Notes: a model not told the origin generated them from the sequence alone. Counted from the stretch's first letter, positions 1 to 9,982 are shown. The stretch is DNA of 64,000 nucleotides from Sphingomonas sp. H160509 (GCF_024124765.2 NZ_JAMXSR020000002.1:3368001-3432000); one strand, 5' to 3'. Translations and numbers: made by a program.

Positions 1-35
1 CTGGAGAAAAGCAAGGGCGAGCAGCATGCCGCCCG

Positions 36-1063
36 TCATGGCAGCAGAAGCGAGGCGTCGCCATAGCTGTAGAAGCGATACTTTTCAGCGATCGCATGCG
101 CATACGCCGCCTGCATCCGCTCGCGTCCCATCAGCGCCGACACGAGCATGAACAACGTCGAGCGCGGCAGATGGAAATTGGTCATCAAGCCGTCGATCCC
201 GCGAAACCGATAACCCGGAGTGATGAAGATCGCGGTGTCGCCGTCGAATGGGCGGATCACGTCGTCCTCGCCCGTCGCGCTCTCGATCAGCCGGAGCGAC
301 GTAGTCCCCACCGCGATCACGCGACCATTGTTCGCGCGGACCGCGTTGAGCCGATCGGCGGTGGCGGCATCGATCCGGCCCCATTCGGCGTGCATCTTGT
401 GCTCGGTGGTGTCGGTCGCCTTCACGGGAAGGAACGTCCCCGCGCCGACATGCAGCGTCAGCGTCGCATGACCGATCCCCCGCCGCCTCGAGCGCCGCCA
501 TCAATCCTGGCGTGAAGTGCAGTGCCGCCGTCGGCGCTGCGACTGCTCCCGGCTCGGACGCGAACATCGTCTGGTAATCGTCCGCATCGCGTTCGTCGGT
601 CGGGCGCTTGCCGGCGATATACGGGGGCAGGGGGCATGTGGCCCGCGCGTTCCAGCAGCAGTTCGACCGGCTCGTCGCCCGCGAACACCAGCGCGTAGCT
701 CCCATCGTCCTCGCGATCGACTGCCGCTGCGCTGACGCCGTTGCCAAACTCGATCACGTCGCCGTCACGCAGTCGCCGCGCGTTGCGGATGAACGCACGC
801 CACCGCCTTGGCCCCTCGCGCTTGTGTAGCGTCGCGCCGATCTTGGCATCGCCGCGCCGCCCGTCGAGCTGCGCCGGGATCACGCGCGTATCGTTGAACA
901 CGAGCAGGTCGCCACGCCGCAGCAGCGACGGCAGGTCTGATACGCCTGCATCCGTGGTGCGATCACCTTCGATCACCAGCATCCGCGCGGCATCACGCGG
1001 CGCCGCGGGGCGGAGCGCGATGTTGTCGGTCGGCAGGTCGAAGTCGAAAAGGTCGACGTTCAA
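36..1063 (-). CDS. queA: S-adenosylmethionine:tRNA ribosyltransferase-isomerase QueA (two frameshifts)
   Basis: QueA transfers the ribosyl moiety of S-adenosylmethionine to preQ1 at the tRNA wobble position, giving epoxyqueuosine in queuosine synthesis. The start is a TTG seven bases after the cyclophilin stop; it opens MNVDLFDFDLP, the usual QueA N-terminus. Family blocks visible are LVFNDTRVIPAQL, FASEPGAVAAPTAALHF, TLHVGAGTFLPV and TNFHLPRSTLFMLV near the C-terminus. The frame breaks twice, at an extra G in the run at 630-634 and an extra C at 477-481 (plus-strand view). Removing both gives 341 residues, the normal length. The breaks look like homopolymer errors rather than gene decay. Nine codons of a possible next gene (ATG at 25-27, minus) run off the window edge. 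Confidence 0.93.
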
Positions 1064-1070
1064 CGTGGAG

Positions 1071-1799
1071 TCACTTCTTTGCAGGAGCCTTCTTTACCGG
1101 CGCCTTGCGAGCGGTCGGCGCGAGCTTTGGCTTGGCAGCGTTCGGACCCGAAGCCGTCCCCGGCAACGTCACCGGCGCACCGAGTGCGGGGGCAGGCGGC
1201 CCAGCCATATACGCCGGAGGATTATCCGCCGCGATATACGCGTGGACGATCCGCGACGGGTTCGCCGGCGGCTCGCCACGCTCGATCGCGTCGACATACT
1301 GCATCCCGTCGAGCACGCGACCGAACACGGTGTATTTCTTGTCGAGGCTCAGACGCGGCTGGAACACGATGAAGAACTGGCTGTTCGCGCTATCCTCCTT
1401 GTCCGACCGCGCCGCCGAGACGGCACCACGGACGTGCGGCAGATAATTGAACTCCGCCTTCACGTCGGGGAGCGTCGAGCCACCGGTGCCGTCGCCCTTG
1501 GGATCGCCACCCTGCGCCATGAAGCCATCGATCACGCGGTGGAACGCGAGGCCGTCATAGAAATGCTGGCGGGTCAGCGTCTTGATCCGCTCGACCATCA
1601 GCGGCGCGACGTCGGGCCGAAGCCAGATCGTGACGCGCCCGCCGGTCGAAAGATCGAGCAGCAGCAGGTTCTGCGTATCCGTGGTCAGGGGCGGGGTCGC
1701 GCGAACGGCAGGCGCCACGACTTCCTTCTTCTGCGCTGCACCAGCCGGTACCGTGACCAGGCACCCGAGCAACGCGAACATTCCGACGAAAAAGCGCAT
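1071..1799 (-). CDS. Exported cyclophilin-type peptidyl-prolyl cis-trans isomerase
   Basis: This 242-residue protein should catalyse proline cis-trans isomerisation in the cell envelope. It opens MRFFVGMFALLGCLVTVPAGAA, a signal peptide with an AGA-A cleavage region. The cyclophilin core carries FYDGLAFHRVIDGFMAQGGD, then NSQFFIVF and YTVFGRVLDGM, so the FHR, GGD and SQFFI landmarks are all present. The C-terminus is a basic Pro/Ala/Lys tail (ARKAPVKKAPAKK), often seen on sphingomonad proteins. I chose the ATG at 1799 over the upstream in-frame start because GTGGGAA precedes it and the signal peptide then lies at the N-terminus. It sits directly upstream of queA and is probably cotranscribed with it. 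Confidence 0.9.
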   Translation of the reverse strand: MRFFVGMFALLGCLVTVPAGAAQKKEVVAPAVRATPPLTTDTQNLLLLDLSTGGRVTIWLRPDVAPLMVERIKTLTRQHFYDGLAFHRVIDGFMAQGGDPKGDGTGGSTLPDVKAEFNYLPHVRGAVSAARSDKEDSANSQFFIVFQPRLSLDKKYTVFGRVLDGMQYVDAIERGEPPANPSRIVHAYIAADNPPAYMAGPPAPALGAPVTLPGTASGPNAAKPKLAPTARKAPVKKAPAKK

Positions 1800-1893
1800 C
1801 AAATTCCCACTCGAAAGAGGCCCGGCGCAACCAGGCTGCCGCCACTTAGAGCAAATCCCCGCTTGCGCCAATCTGAACGTGATGGGGATCGCT

Positions 1894-2005
1894 GCTCCCC
1901 TCCCTGAAAGGGAGGGGCCGGGGGTGGGTAGACTCGCTCGAGCCTCAAACGTGCAACCAAGCGGAACCCGACCCACCCCCAACCCCTCCCTTCCAGGGAG
2001 GGGCG
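1894..2005. repeat. Paired inverted palindromes, family A
   Basis: Two short palindromes (CTCCCTGAAAGGGAG and CTCCCTTCCAGGGAG types) with GGGTGGGT/ACCCACCC shoulders face each other across about 40 bases, forming a large imperfect inverted repeat. A second copy of the family lies at 25639-25748. The unit resembles sphingomonad REP/BIME-like elements and sits between the coaD stop and the cyclophilin start. Confidence 0.8.
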
Positions 2006-2012
2006 AAGAAGG

Positions 2013-2519
2013 TCAGCTGCCCTTGCGGCCGATCTTCTCGACCCGCGCTACCACCTCTTCGCGCACCGACTCCGGCACGAACTTGGCGATATTCCCGCCG
2101 TACAGCGCGATCTCCTTGACCAGCCGGCTGGCGATCGGCTGCAACGCGACGTCGGCCATCAGGAACACCGTCTCGACGCGCGGATTGATCTGCTGGTTCA
2201 TCCCCGCCATCTGATATTCGTACTCGAAATCGGCGACCGCGCGCAGGCCCCGGACGATCACCTTCGCCCCCTGCCGCTCGGCAAAATCCATCAGCAGCGA
2301 ATCGAACGCGACCACCTCGATATCGCCATCGACGTCCGCGACCTCGCGACGCACCGTCGCCATCCGCTCCTCGATCGTGAACATCGGCGACTTGGACGGG
2401 TTGGTCGTCACCCCGATCACCAGCCGGTCGACCAGCTTCGCGCCGCGCCGGATGATGTCCATATGACCGAGTGTCACGGGATCGAACGTCCCCGGGTAAA
2501 CCCCAATCCGTGCCGTCAT
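2013..2519 (-). CDS. coaD: Pantetheine-phosphate adenylyltransferase (PPAT)
   Basis: CoaD adenylates 4-phosphopantetheine to dephospho-CoA, the penultimate step of coenzyme A synthesis. The 168-residue product matches the usual size. It starts MTARIGVYPGTFDPVTLGH, which holds the TFDP and TxGH nucleotide-binding signature. It also has the VRGLRAVADFEYEYQMAGMN block and, near the C-terminus, IASRLVKEIA in place of the common ISSTLVKE. The ATG at 2519 is preceded by GGGGAGA at good spacing. It follows ispA by 22 bases on the same strand, so the two probably share a transcript. Confidence 0.95.
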   Translation of the reverse strand: MTARIGVYPGTFDPVTLGHMDIIRRGAKLVDRLVIGVTTNPSKSPMFTIEERMATVRREVADVDGDIEVVAFDSLLMDFAERQGAKVIVRGLRAVADFEYEYQMAGMNQQINPRVETVFLMADVALQPIASRLVKEIALYGGNIAKFVPESVREEVVARVEKIGRKGS

Positions 2520-2541
2520 GCCGATCTCCCCGGTTGTAGTT

Positions 2542-3433
2542 CTAGCGGTCGCGTTCGAGCACGAAACGGGCGACATCCCGCAACAGATCGGCTTCCTTGC
2601 CATAGCTGTGCAGATGCGCGACCGCCTGGTCGACGAGCATCCGCGCCTGCTCGCGCGCACGCTCGGGCCCGAGCAGCGATAGGAACGTCTCCTTGCCCGC
2701 GACCTCGTCCTTGCGCAGCGACTTGCCGACGACCGCCTCGTCGCCCTCGGCATCGAGCAGATCGTCGGCGATCTGGAACGCCAGCCCAAGGTCATGCGCA
2801 TACCCGCGAAGCCCCACGCGACCTTCCGGCGGCAGCCGCCCGAGAATCGCCCCCTGCCTCGACCGACGCCGAGATCAGTGCACCCGTCTTCATCTGCTGC
2901 AACCGCGTGACGGTGTTGAGGTCGAAGCGCGTATTCTCAGCCTCGATGTCCATCTTCTGGCCGCCGGCCATGCCGTTCGGCCCGGACGCCCGCGCGAGGT
3001 CCATGACCAGTTCGATCCGGACGAACGGATCGGCATGCGTTGCTGGATCGGCTAGAATCTCGAACGCCATCGCGTGCAGGCAATCGCCCGCCAGAATCGC
3101 GGTCGCCTCGTCGAACACCTTGTGCACGGTGGGCTTGCCGCGGCGCATGTCGTCGTCGTCCATCGACGGCAGATCGTCGTGGATCAGCGAATAGACGTGG
3201 ATCGCCTCGATCGCCGTCGCTGCCCTAGCGGAGCATTCGCGCGCCACGTCGAACAGATTTGCGGTCGCGAACACCAGCAAGGGCCGCAGTCGCTTGCCGC
3301 CACCGATCGCCGCGTGCCGCATCGCGCGGTACAGGTCGCCGCGCGGATCGTCCGGAATGGTCAGCAGCTGGTCGAATTGCCGGTCGATCTCCGCGGAGAC
3401 CTCGGCAAGCGCGGCATCGAGCGTGACGGGCAT
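2542..3433 (-). CDS. ispA: Farnesyl/geranyl diphosphate synthase (one frameshift)
   Basis: This trans-prenyl diphosphate synthase condenses isopentenyl diphosphate with allylic diphosphates to make farnesyl diphosphate for quinones and carotenoids. The first aspartate-rich motif DDLPSMDDDD lies at about residues 86-95 and the second, FQIADDLLD, in the C-terminal half. GGGKRLRP supplies the diphosphate-binding lysine and arginine. The frame breaks at a C5 run at 2850-2854, where one C is surplus. Corrected, the protein is 296 residues, normal for IspA. The start ATG lies 13 bases after the xseB stop behind a GGTGAG-like site. The xseB-ispA pair is a classical arrangement, here without dxs nearby. 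Confidence 0.92.
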
Positions 3434-3446
3434 CCCGCTCACCGCG

Positions 3447-3686
3447 TCAGCCCGCCGCGAACGGGCGGACGCCGGCAGGCTTGCCGTCGCCGTCGAGCCG
3501 GATCGCCTCGATCCGTGCCTGCGCCGCATCGAGCCGGTCGGCGCAACGCTGGCGCAGCTTGTTGCCGCGCTCGTACAGCTCGATCGCCTGCTGAAGCGGC
3601 GTGTCGCCACTTTCCAGCTTCCCGACGATAAGCTCGAGTTCCTTCAGTGCATCCTCGAACGCGAGGTCTTCGATCGGCGTGTCCAT
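3447..3686 (-). CDS. xseB: Exodeoxyribonuclease VII small subunit
   Basis: XseB is the small subunit of exonuclease VII, which degrades single-stranded DNA. The 79-residue product begins MDTPIEDLAFEDALKELE and contains the family signature LESGDTPLQQAIELYERG. Length and the coiled, acidic-then-basic character fit XseB. It is the first gene of the xseB-ispA-coaD run. Its neighbour upstream on the same strand ends about 70 bases away, so a promoter probably lies between 3687 and 3757. Confidence 0.93.
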   Translation of the reverse strand: MDTPIEDLAFEDALKELELIVGKLESGDTPLQQAIELYERGNKLRQRCADRLDAAQARIEAIRLDGDGKPAGVRPFAAG

Positions 3687-3757
3687 GTCCGTCGCTATGG
3701 CGCAGGCACGCGACGAGGGTCAAGGACGCGCGAGAGCGCGCCGGATACGCGACACGC

Positions 3758-3955
3758 TTACCGCAGGCGGTTGACAGTCCAGGTGTATAATACCGAGACA
3801 CCGACCAGCCCGAAATCGACGACGGCCTGCATCCGGTGTGGCGAAGGGTCGCTCTTGTCGTGCGTAATCAGCCGGAAGTCTGCGGTCGGATGACGCACGG
3901 CGAGTGTCACAAGGCCAAGCCCCGCCACCGCCAGCACAAGTTTCCGGTTCCGCAT
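3758..3955 (-). CDS. Small membrane-associated hypothetical protein (65 aa)
   Basis: I do not recognise a named family. The protein begins MRNRKLVLAVAGLGLVTLAV, a likely N-terminal membrane helix or uncleaved signal. A polar stretch with TADFRLITHDKSDPSPHR follows, then a second hydrophobic segment, AVVDFGLVGVSVLYTW. An upstream in-frame ATG exists, but the ATG at 3955 has a clear GGGAG site seven bases away. It lies between xseB and the GGDEF gene on the same strand. The strong ribosome-binding site and protein-like composition support a real gene. Confidence 0.65.
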   Translation of the reverse strand: MRNRKLVLAVAGLGLVTLAVRHPTADFRLITHDKSDPSPHRMQAVVDFGLVGVSVLYTWTVNRLR

Positions 3956-4016
3956 CGTCGATCTCCCAGACTTGCGATCATGGCTCACACGTTGCCGTTT
4001 CGCAAGCGCAACGGCC

Positions 4017-5699
4017 TTACGCTGCAATCGGCAGTATGCCTGCGTCGCGCGACCGATCGCGCCCGGCGCCCTTGGCCGCGAACAGCGCGCGATCGGCGCT
4101 GCGATACAGCGCCTTCCAGTCCGATTCGCGCTGCAGCCCCGTACAGCAGCCGATGCTGGCGGTTATCGCCATGTCGAACGGCATGCGCTGGCTGCGCAAT
4201 CGCTCGAGGATCGTGTCGGGCAGGACCGGCGTGGTCGCATCGATGAGAATGGCGAACTCCTCGCCGCCGATCCTCGCGACCAGAGCGTCGGGCGGCACCG
4301 CGTTGCGCAACACCCGCGCCACGACCCGCAGGACTTCGTCGCCGCCATCGTGGCCGATGGTTTCGTTGACGTGCTTGAAGTGATCGACGTCCGCGATCAG
4401 CAGCATCTGATCGCCCGACCGTCCGATCGCGCGATCCAGGAATGCACGGCGATTGAGCAGCCCCGTCAGCGGTTCGGTATCCGCCAGCAACCGCGCCGCG
4501 ATCTCCTGTTCACGCGCGTCGTCGCGTTCGACGCTTAGCAGGCGAATCCGGTACGCGATCGCCAAACTGGAGAGCAGCGCCTCTAGCATCATAGAGATCA
4601 TCGTGGAGTTATCGATCCAGAAACTCCACGACATCAGCCCCAGCGCACCGGCGATCCGCAGGCTGGCGAAGACGATGGGCGCGCCCCAGGCGAGCGTGAA
4701 CATCCAGAGATAGCTGCTCCGGACCCGCCAAGCTCGGTACAGCACCGGCGGCACCAGCGCGATCAGCGGGATGTAACTGAGCGTCAGCAACCGATCGAGC
4801 CAGTAGATCTGCCACGGCGCCAGGATCGCAAACGCAATTCCGGCCGTGGCGAGCGTCGCGAGCGCCACGTTGCTGGCGGGGCGCGGCCAACCATCGAACA
4901 CCGCACGCTCGAAAAAAGCGCGTGCGAAGACCAGGACCATGCCCGCACAAATCGCCAGCAAACATACGTTGAGTTTCAAGCGGACGTTGTTGTCGAGCGA
5001 CGGCACAAGCTGGCCCAGCGCGGCCGACGACGAAAAGGCGTACCCGAGCAAGCACAGCACCAGCAGGCAATAGACCGGCTGGAACGACTGTCGAAGCGCA
5101 CCCCACAACGCGAGATTGTAGACGATCAACGCGATCGCCATCCCGCCGAAGCTTGCATACAGCGCCGACAGGATGATCTCGCTCTCTGCGGCTTCCGCGG
5201 CCGTTGCGAGTGTCGGCCCGAGTACGACGCCCCGCAAATTCGCCGAACCCTCGACGTGCCAAAGCAGGCGGACGGGGGGCGCAACGTGCGGCGGCAGCGT
5301 CAGAGATAGGGTTGCGCCGATCATGAGATGGCGGCCGGACGTGCGACTGGTGAACCCGGTACGGCGGATTGCGCCGTCTGCATAAAGAACGAAGAGCGTG
5401 ACGCGATCCTGCCAGACGCTCGCGGTCAGGGCACGCAGATCAGGGATGTGCGTCAGGTTCGTCGGCAAAGCCTGCGACAGAACCCAGAAATCGCCGGACC
5501 CATAGGCCGACTGGGGCGTGGTGCAGTCGAACCGTGAAGGCGTTCAAAACAAGGCAGGTACGGAAAGCCCTGGGGTAGCCCGCGTAATACAGACATCGAG
5601 CAGTTGCCCGGTCCGGGCCTCGGCCGGTGCAGCACCGAGCATCGCCAACGCCGTCGCAACGATGCCGATGAGCCAAGTGATACGAAACCCGAACGTCAT
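4017..5699 (-). CDS. 7TMR-DISM-type membrane protein with GGDEF domain (in-frame TGA)
   Basis: Predicted diguanylate cyclase. From the ATG at 5699 there is a signal peptide (MTFGFRITWLIGIVATALAM), a short extracellular sensor part, about seven hydrophobic helices (roughly residues 170-390) and a C-terminal GGDEF domain. The active site reads GGEEF at about residue 478, with LLIADVDHFKHVNE upstream. No RxxD inhibitory site is seen five residues before it. Codon 52 is a TGA (5544-5546); reading resumes in the same frame with RFDC and AYGSGDFW, typical of the family N-terminus. So this is a nonsense mutation, a sequencing error or a read-through codon. A start downstream of the TGA would lose the signal peptide. 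Confidence 0.82.
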
Positions 5700-5946
5700 G
5701 CAGACACCGTCTAAGCCGCCTTCGCCAATTAATGGTAAAGAGGCGCCCGCACGACGGCGTAATCAATCGGATTTCGACCATACTGGATCGATTTATGCTG
5801 ATTTGGCTCGCAATTCGAACCACGCTATCGGCATCGTGAAGTCGCTTCGTCATAAACGCAGATCGTGTCTCAACGACAGAACAGGGCGCGAGCCGAAAGA
5901 GGATTGGTAGAATTTGAAGTGCTGTTCATCCAGCTTTTCCAAATCA

Positions 5947-5976
5947 AACCTGGTCCAGCTCGCGCTGAACCAGGTT
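5947..5976 (-). terminator. Hairpin downstream of clpA
   Basis: AACCTGGT and ACCAGGTT flank an inner CAGC/GCTG stem with a four-base loop, giving a 12-bp hairpin nine bases past the clpA stop. The following bases are only moderately T-rich, so termination strength is uncertain. Confidence 0.55.
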
Positions 5977-5984
5977 GATAGTCG

Positions 5985-8303
5985 TCAGCTGGCCTCGACC
6001 GTCTCGGTCTTGCCCTTCTTCTTGGGCTTCTTCGGCGCGGCAGGCTCGATCGCGAACGACAGCGCGCCGTCCTTCATCTTCACCGTCACCTCGCCGCCAT
6101 GGACCAGCTTGCCGAACAACAGTTCCTCGGCGAGCGGCTGCTTGATCTTCTCCTGGATCAGGCGACCCATCGGTCGTGCGCCGTACAGCTTGTCATAGCC
6201 CTTGGTCGTGAGCCACGCCTTCGACTCGTCGTCGAGGACGATATGCACGCCGCGATCCGCCAGCTGGAGTTCGAGCTGGAGGATGAACTTGTCCACCACG
6301 CGTGCCACCACTTCGGTCGGCAGATACCCGAACGGCACCACCGCATCGAGACGGTTGCGGAATTCCGGCGTGAACATCTTCGTCACGGCGACCTCGTCCT
6401 CGCCCTCACGCGACAGGTTGCCGAAGCCGACTGTCTCGCGCGCCATGTCGCTGGCACCCGCATTGGTCGTCATGATCAGGATGACGTTGCGGAAGTCGAC
6501 CGACTTGCCGTGCTGGTCGGTCAACCGCCCGTTATCCATCACCTGCAACAGGATGTTGAACAGGTCCGGATGCGCCTTCTCGATCTCGTCGAGCAGAAGC
6601 ACGCAATGCGGGTTCTGGTCGATCGCGTCGGTCAGCAAACCACCCTGGTCGAACCCGACATAGCCCGGGGGCGCACCGATCAGACGACTGACCGAATGCC
6701 GCTCCATATATTCGGACATGTCGAACCGCTGGAGCGGAATGCCGAGGATCGTCGACAGCTGCTTGGCGACTTCGGTCTTGCCGACACCCGTGGGCCCGGT
6801 GAACAGGTAGTTGCCGATCGGCTTCTCCGGCTCGCGCAGGCCCGCCCGCGCCAGCTTGATCGCCGACGACAGCTTCTCGATCGCCGCATTCTGCCCGAAC
6901 ACCACGCGCTTCAGATCCGTCTCGAGCGTGGCAAGCGCCAGCTTGTCGTCGGTTGAGACCGACTTCGGCGGGATGCGTGCCATCGTCGCGATGACCTGCT
7001 CGATCTCCTTCGGCGTGATCGTCTTCTTGCGCTTGTTCGGCGGCACCAGCATCTGCATCGCGCCGACCTCGTCGATCACGTCGATCGCCTTGTCCGGCAG
7101 CTTGCGGTCGTTGATGTACCGCGCCGACAGCTCGACCGCCGACTTAATCGCATCGGGCGTGTACTTGACGTTGTGGTGATCCTCGAACGCCGAGCGCAGG
7201 CCGGCAAGGATCTTGATGGTATCCTCGATCGTCGGCTCGTTCACGTCGATCTTCTGGAAGCGCCGCAGCAGAGCGCGGTCCTTCTCGAAGTGATTGCGGA
7301 ACTCCTTGTACGTCGTCGAACCGATGCATCGGATCGTGCCGCCCGACAAAGCCGGCTTGAGCAGGTTTGACGCATCCATAGCGCCCCCACTCGTCGCACC
7401 CGCACCGATCACGGTGTGGATCTCGTCGATGAACAGCACCGCGTCGGGCAGCTTCTCGAGCTCGTTGACGACCGCCTTCAAGCGCTCCTCGAAGTCGCCA
7501 CGATACCGCGTCCCTGCCAGCAACGCGCCCATGTCGAGCGAGTAGATGACGGCAGGCAACAGCACGTCGGGCACGTCGCCCTCGACGATCTTGCGCGCCA
7601 GGCCTTCCGCGATCGCGGTCTTGCCGACGCCGGGATCACCAACATAGAGCGGGTTGTTCTTCGACCGGCGGCACAGGATCTGGATCGTGCGATCCACCTC
7701 CGGCCCGCGCCCGATCAGGGGATCGACCTTGCCGTTCTTGGCCTTCTCGTTGAGGTCGACCGTGAATTGCTTGAGCGCGCTTTCCGTCTTGCCCTTCTCC
7801 TGTCCCTTGGCCGGCTTCTCGTCGTCCGCACCCTTTGGCGTGGATGCTTCGGTCGCCTGCTGTCCGCCCTTGCCGACACCGTGGCTGATGAAGCTGACCG
7901 CATCGAGGCGGCTCATGTCCTGCTGTTGCAGGAAATAGACGGCATAGCTCTCGCGCTCGCTGAACAGGGCGACGAGCACGTTGGCACCGGTCACTTCGTC
8001 GCGGCCCGAGGACTGGACGTGCAGGATCGCGCGCTGGACGACGCGCTGGAACCCGCTGGTGGGCGAGGGGTCGGTCGCCGCATCGACCTTCAGCGCGTCG
8101 AGTTCGCTGTCGAGGTAGTGCGAGACGGTATTCTTCAGATCGCCGATCTCGACGTTGCACGCGGTCATGACCTTCGACGCATGTTCGTCGTCGATCAGCG
8201 CGAGCAGCAGATGCTCCAGCGTCGCATATTCGTGACGCCGGGACGATGCCGCCTCGAGCGCCTTGTGCAGCGTGGTCTCGAGGGCGGGTGCAAATGATGG
8301 CAT
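5985..8303 (-). CDS. clpA: ATP-dependent Clp protease ATP-binding subunit ClpA
   Basis: ClpA is the AAA+ unfoldase that feeds N-end-rule and tagged proteins into ClpP. The 772-residue protein has the Clp_N repeat domain (residues 1-145), a charged linker rich in Lys/Glu, and two AAA+ modules. The first Walker A is GDPGVGKT at about 222-229; the second is GPTGVGKTE near residue 505. The C-terminus ends in a Lys-rich KKPKKKGKTE stretch. An AGGAG site precedes the ATG. No clpS gene lies next to it, unlike in many proteobacteria; the adjacent minus-strand gene is DUF1192. Confidence 0.97.
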   Translation of the reverse strand: MPSFAPALETTLHKALEAASSRRHEYATLEHLLLALIDDEHASKVMTACNVEIGDLKNTVSHYLDSELDALKVDAATDPSPTSGFQRVVQRAILHVQSSGRDEVTGANVLVALFSERESYAVYFLQQQDMSRLDAVSFISHGVGKGGQQATEASTPKGADDEKPAKGQEKGKTESALKQFTVDLNEKAKNGKVDPLIGRGPEVDRTIQILCRRSKNNPLYVGDPGVGKTAIAEGLARKIVEGDVPDVLLPAVIYSLDMGALLAGTRYRGDFEERLKAVVNELEKLPDAVLFIDEIHTVIGAGATSGGAMDASNLLKPALSGGTIRCIGSTTYKEFRNHFEKDRALLRRFQKIDVNEPTIEDTIKILAGLRSAFEDHHNVKYTPDAIKSAVELSARYINDRKLPDKAIDVIDEVGAMQMLVPPNKRKKTITPKEIEQVIATMARIPPKSVSTDDKLALATLETDLKRVVFGQNAAIEKLSSAIKLARAGLREPEKPIGNYLFTGPTGVGKTEVAKQLSTILGIPLQRFDMSEYMERHSVSRLIGAPPGYVGFDQGGLLTDAIDQNPHCVLLLDEIEKAHPDLFNILLQVMDNGRLTDQHGKSVDFRNVILIMTTNAGASDMARETVGFGNLSREGEDEVAVTKMFTPEFRNRLDAVVPFGYLPTEVVARVVDKFILQLELQLADRGVHIVLDDESKAWLTTKGYDKLYGARPMGRLIQEKIKQPLAEELLFGKLVHGGEVTVKMKDGALSFAIEPAAPKKPKKKGKTETVEAS

Positions 8304-8447
8304 TTACAATACTCCTGTCGGGCCGCGAGAACGCGAGCCCTTTGCCACTATGTCGGAACTGATATCGGTCGCATCAAGCACTTGAACCCGGCCCCCGTCC
8401 GTTCCTGCGCTGCCTAAATGCGACGCTTGTGGAGGCGGGCAGCGCGA

Positions 8448-8642
8448 TCACCGCCTGAACAGGTCGTCGGCGCTGGCGCGGTGACTGACCGCGCGGTCCT
8501 TCTTCAGCTGGCAGCGCGCGATCTCGCCCTGCAGCACGGTGATCCGCGCATCGAGCTCGGCGACCGACAACGGATCGAGGTCCTGTCGCACGAGCGCGTC
8601 GAGCAGATCGTCGGGACGGGAGGGGGTGTCGTCCGGTTCCAT
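8448..8642 (-). CDS. DUF1192 family protein
   Basis: This is a 64-residue cytoplasmic protein of unknown function, typical of alphaproteobacteria. It starts MEPDDTPSRPDDLLDALVRQD and contains the family core DLDPLSVAELDARITVLQGEI, followed by a short Lys/Arg-rich coil ending DDLFRR. Heptad spacing suggests a small coiled coil. The ATG at 8642 gives the expected size, whereas the longer in-frame extension lacks family character. It is divergent from the quinone oxidoreductase gene, with a 72-base gap that must hold both promoters. DUF1192 commonly neighbours this oxidoreductase in alphaproteobacteria. Confidence 0.85.
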   Translation of the reverse strand: MEPDDTPSRPDDLLDALVRQDLDPLSVAELDARITVLQGEIARCQLKKDRAVSHRASADDLFRR

Positions 8643-8655
8643 AGTTTCTGTAACG

Positions 8656-8684
8656 TTGACCCGCACCCGAGTGATGTCAATAAG
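8656..8684 (+). promoter_or_regulatory. Candidate sigma70-type promoter for the quinone oxidoreductase
   Basis: TTGACC (8656-8661) and AATAAG (8679-8684) are separated by 17 bases, 30 bases upstream of the ATG at 8715. The -35 is five of six, the -10 four of six. Confidence 0.4.
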
Positions 8685-8714
8685 GCGCGGAAATCTAAAG
8701 GGACGTGACGAGCA

Positions 8715-9747
8715 ATGACCGCGATACCCGAAAATCAATCCAGTAACTTACGTGTACCCGAAGTGATGAAGGCGATCGATCCGGAACAGCCCGGCGGTCC
8801 CGAAGTGCTGGTCCTCGTCGACCGTCCCGTGCCCAAGCCGGGGCAGGGTGAGGTGCTGGTCAAGGTGGCGGCCGCCGGGGTCAACCGCCCGGAGGTCATG
8901 CAGCGCCAGGGCAAGTATCCGCCGCCGCCGGGTGCCCCCCTCGATCCTCGGCATGGAGATCTCCGGCACGATCGTCGCGGTCGGCGAAGGCGTCGGCGAT
9001 GAACAGGTCGGCCAGCTCGTCTGCGCGCTGATCTCCGGCGGTGCGTATGCGGAATACGCGGTCGCACCGTTCGGCCAGTGCTTGCCCGTCCCCGAGGCAC
9101 TGACGATGGTCGAGGCGGCGGCGATGCCCGAGACGTTGTTCACCGTCTGGACCAACCTGTTCGAGCGCGCCTACGCGATGGAAGGCGACACCGTCCTTGT
9201 CCACGGCGGCACCAGCGGCATCGGCACGATGGCGATTGCCCTGTGCAGCGTCTTCGGCATCGACATTATCGTCACGGTGGGCTCGAAGGCCAAGTGCGAG
9301 GCGGCATTGAGCCTCGGCGCCACCCACGCGATCGACTACAAGTCGGAGGATTTCGTCGAGCGCGTGAAGCAGATCACCAACGGCAAGGGCGTCGCCGCGG
9401 TGCTCGACATGGTCGGTGGCGACTACGTCCCGCGCAACCTGCAATGCCTCGCGGAAGACGGCCGGCATGTGTCGATCGCGGTCATGGGCGGCGCGACGGC
9501 GACCGTCCCCCTGTTCGAGATCATGCGCCGCCGCCTGACGCTGACCGGCTCCACGCTCCGCCCGCGTGACACCGCGTTCAAGTCGCTGGTCGCCGACGAA
9601 TTGTCGCGGACGGTGTGGCCGCACGTCGAAGCGGGCAAGCTGAAGCCCGTGATCGACCGCGTGTTTGCCTTCGCGGACGCGCCGGCGGCGCACACCCGGA
9701 TGGAAGCAGGCGACCACGTCGGGAAGATCGTGCTGACGATGGAGTGA
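8715..9747 (+). CDS. NAD(P)H quinone oxidoreductase, zinc-independent MDR family (one frameshift)
   Basis: This is a medium-chain reductase of the QOR/zeta-crystallin group, probably reducing quinones with NADPH. The N-terminus has GGPEVLVLVDRPVP and the conserved AAAGVNRPEVMQRQG. The nucleotide-binding fold shows VLVHGGTSGIGTMA and a later GKIVLTM C-terminus. No zinc-binding cysteines are seen. The frame breaks at a C6 run (8934-8939) between PPPPGA and SILGMEISG; removing one C joins the two parts into 343 residues, the normal length. A GGGACG element precedes the ATG. The break looks like a homopolymer error. Confidence 0.9.
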
Positions 9748-9839
9748 GGAGGGGCGGGCATTCTAATCGCCTTGCCGCACCCCTTCCGTCGCCCCAGCGA
9801 AAGCTGGGGTATCTCCGTTTAACGGCCGACATCCCCCCA

Positions 9840-9957
9840 TACACCACCACCCTGGCGAAGGCCGGGGCCCAATTGGGGGACGGTGCCGATCGAGCGCAGT
9901 CCTCTGTCACTGCGACCTTTCCAATTGGGCCCCGGCCTCCGCCGGGGTGGTATGGTG
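9840..9957. repeat. Paired inverted palindromes, family F
   Basis: CACCCTGGCGAAGGCCGGGG and its near-reverse complement (CCCCGGCCTCCGCCGGGGTG) flank a spacer with CCAATTGG-type arms. A smaller palindrome, GCCCCAGCGAAAGCTGGGG, lies at 9791-9810. A related copy is at 19191-19298. Confidence 0.8.
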
Positions 9958-9982
9958 GGCAGGAAAGCGCCGATCCAGCCAA

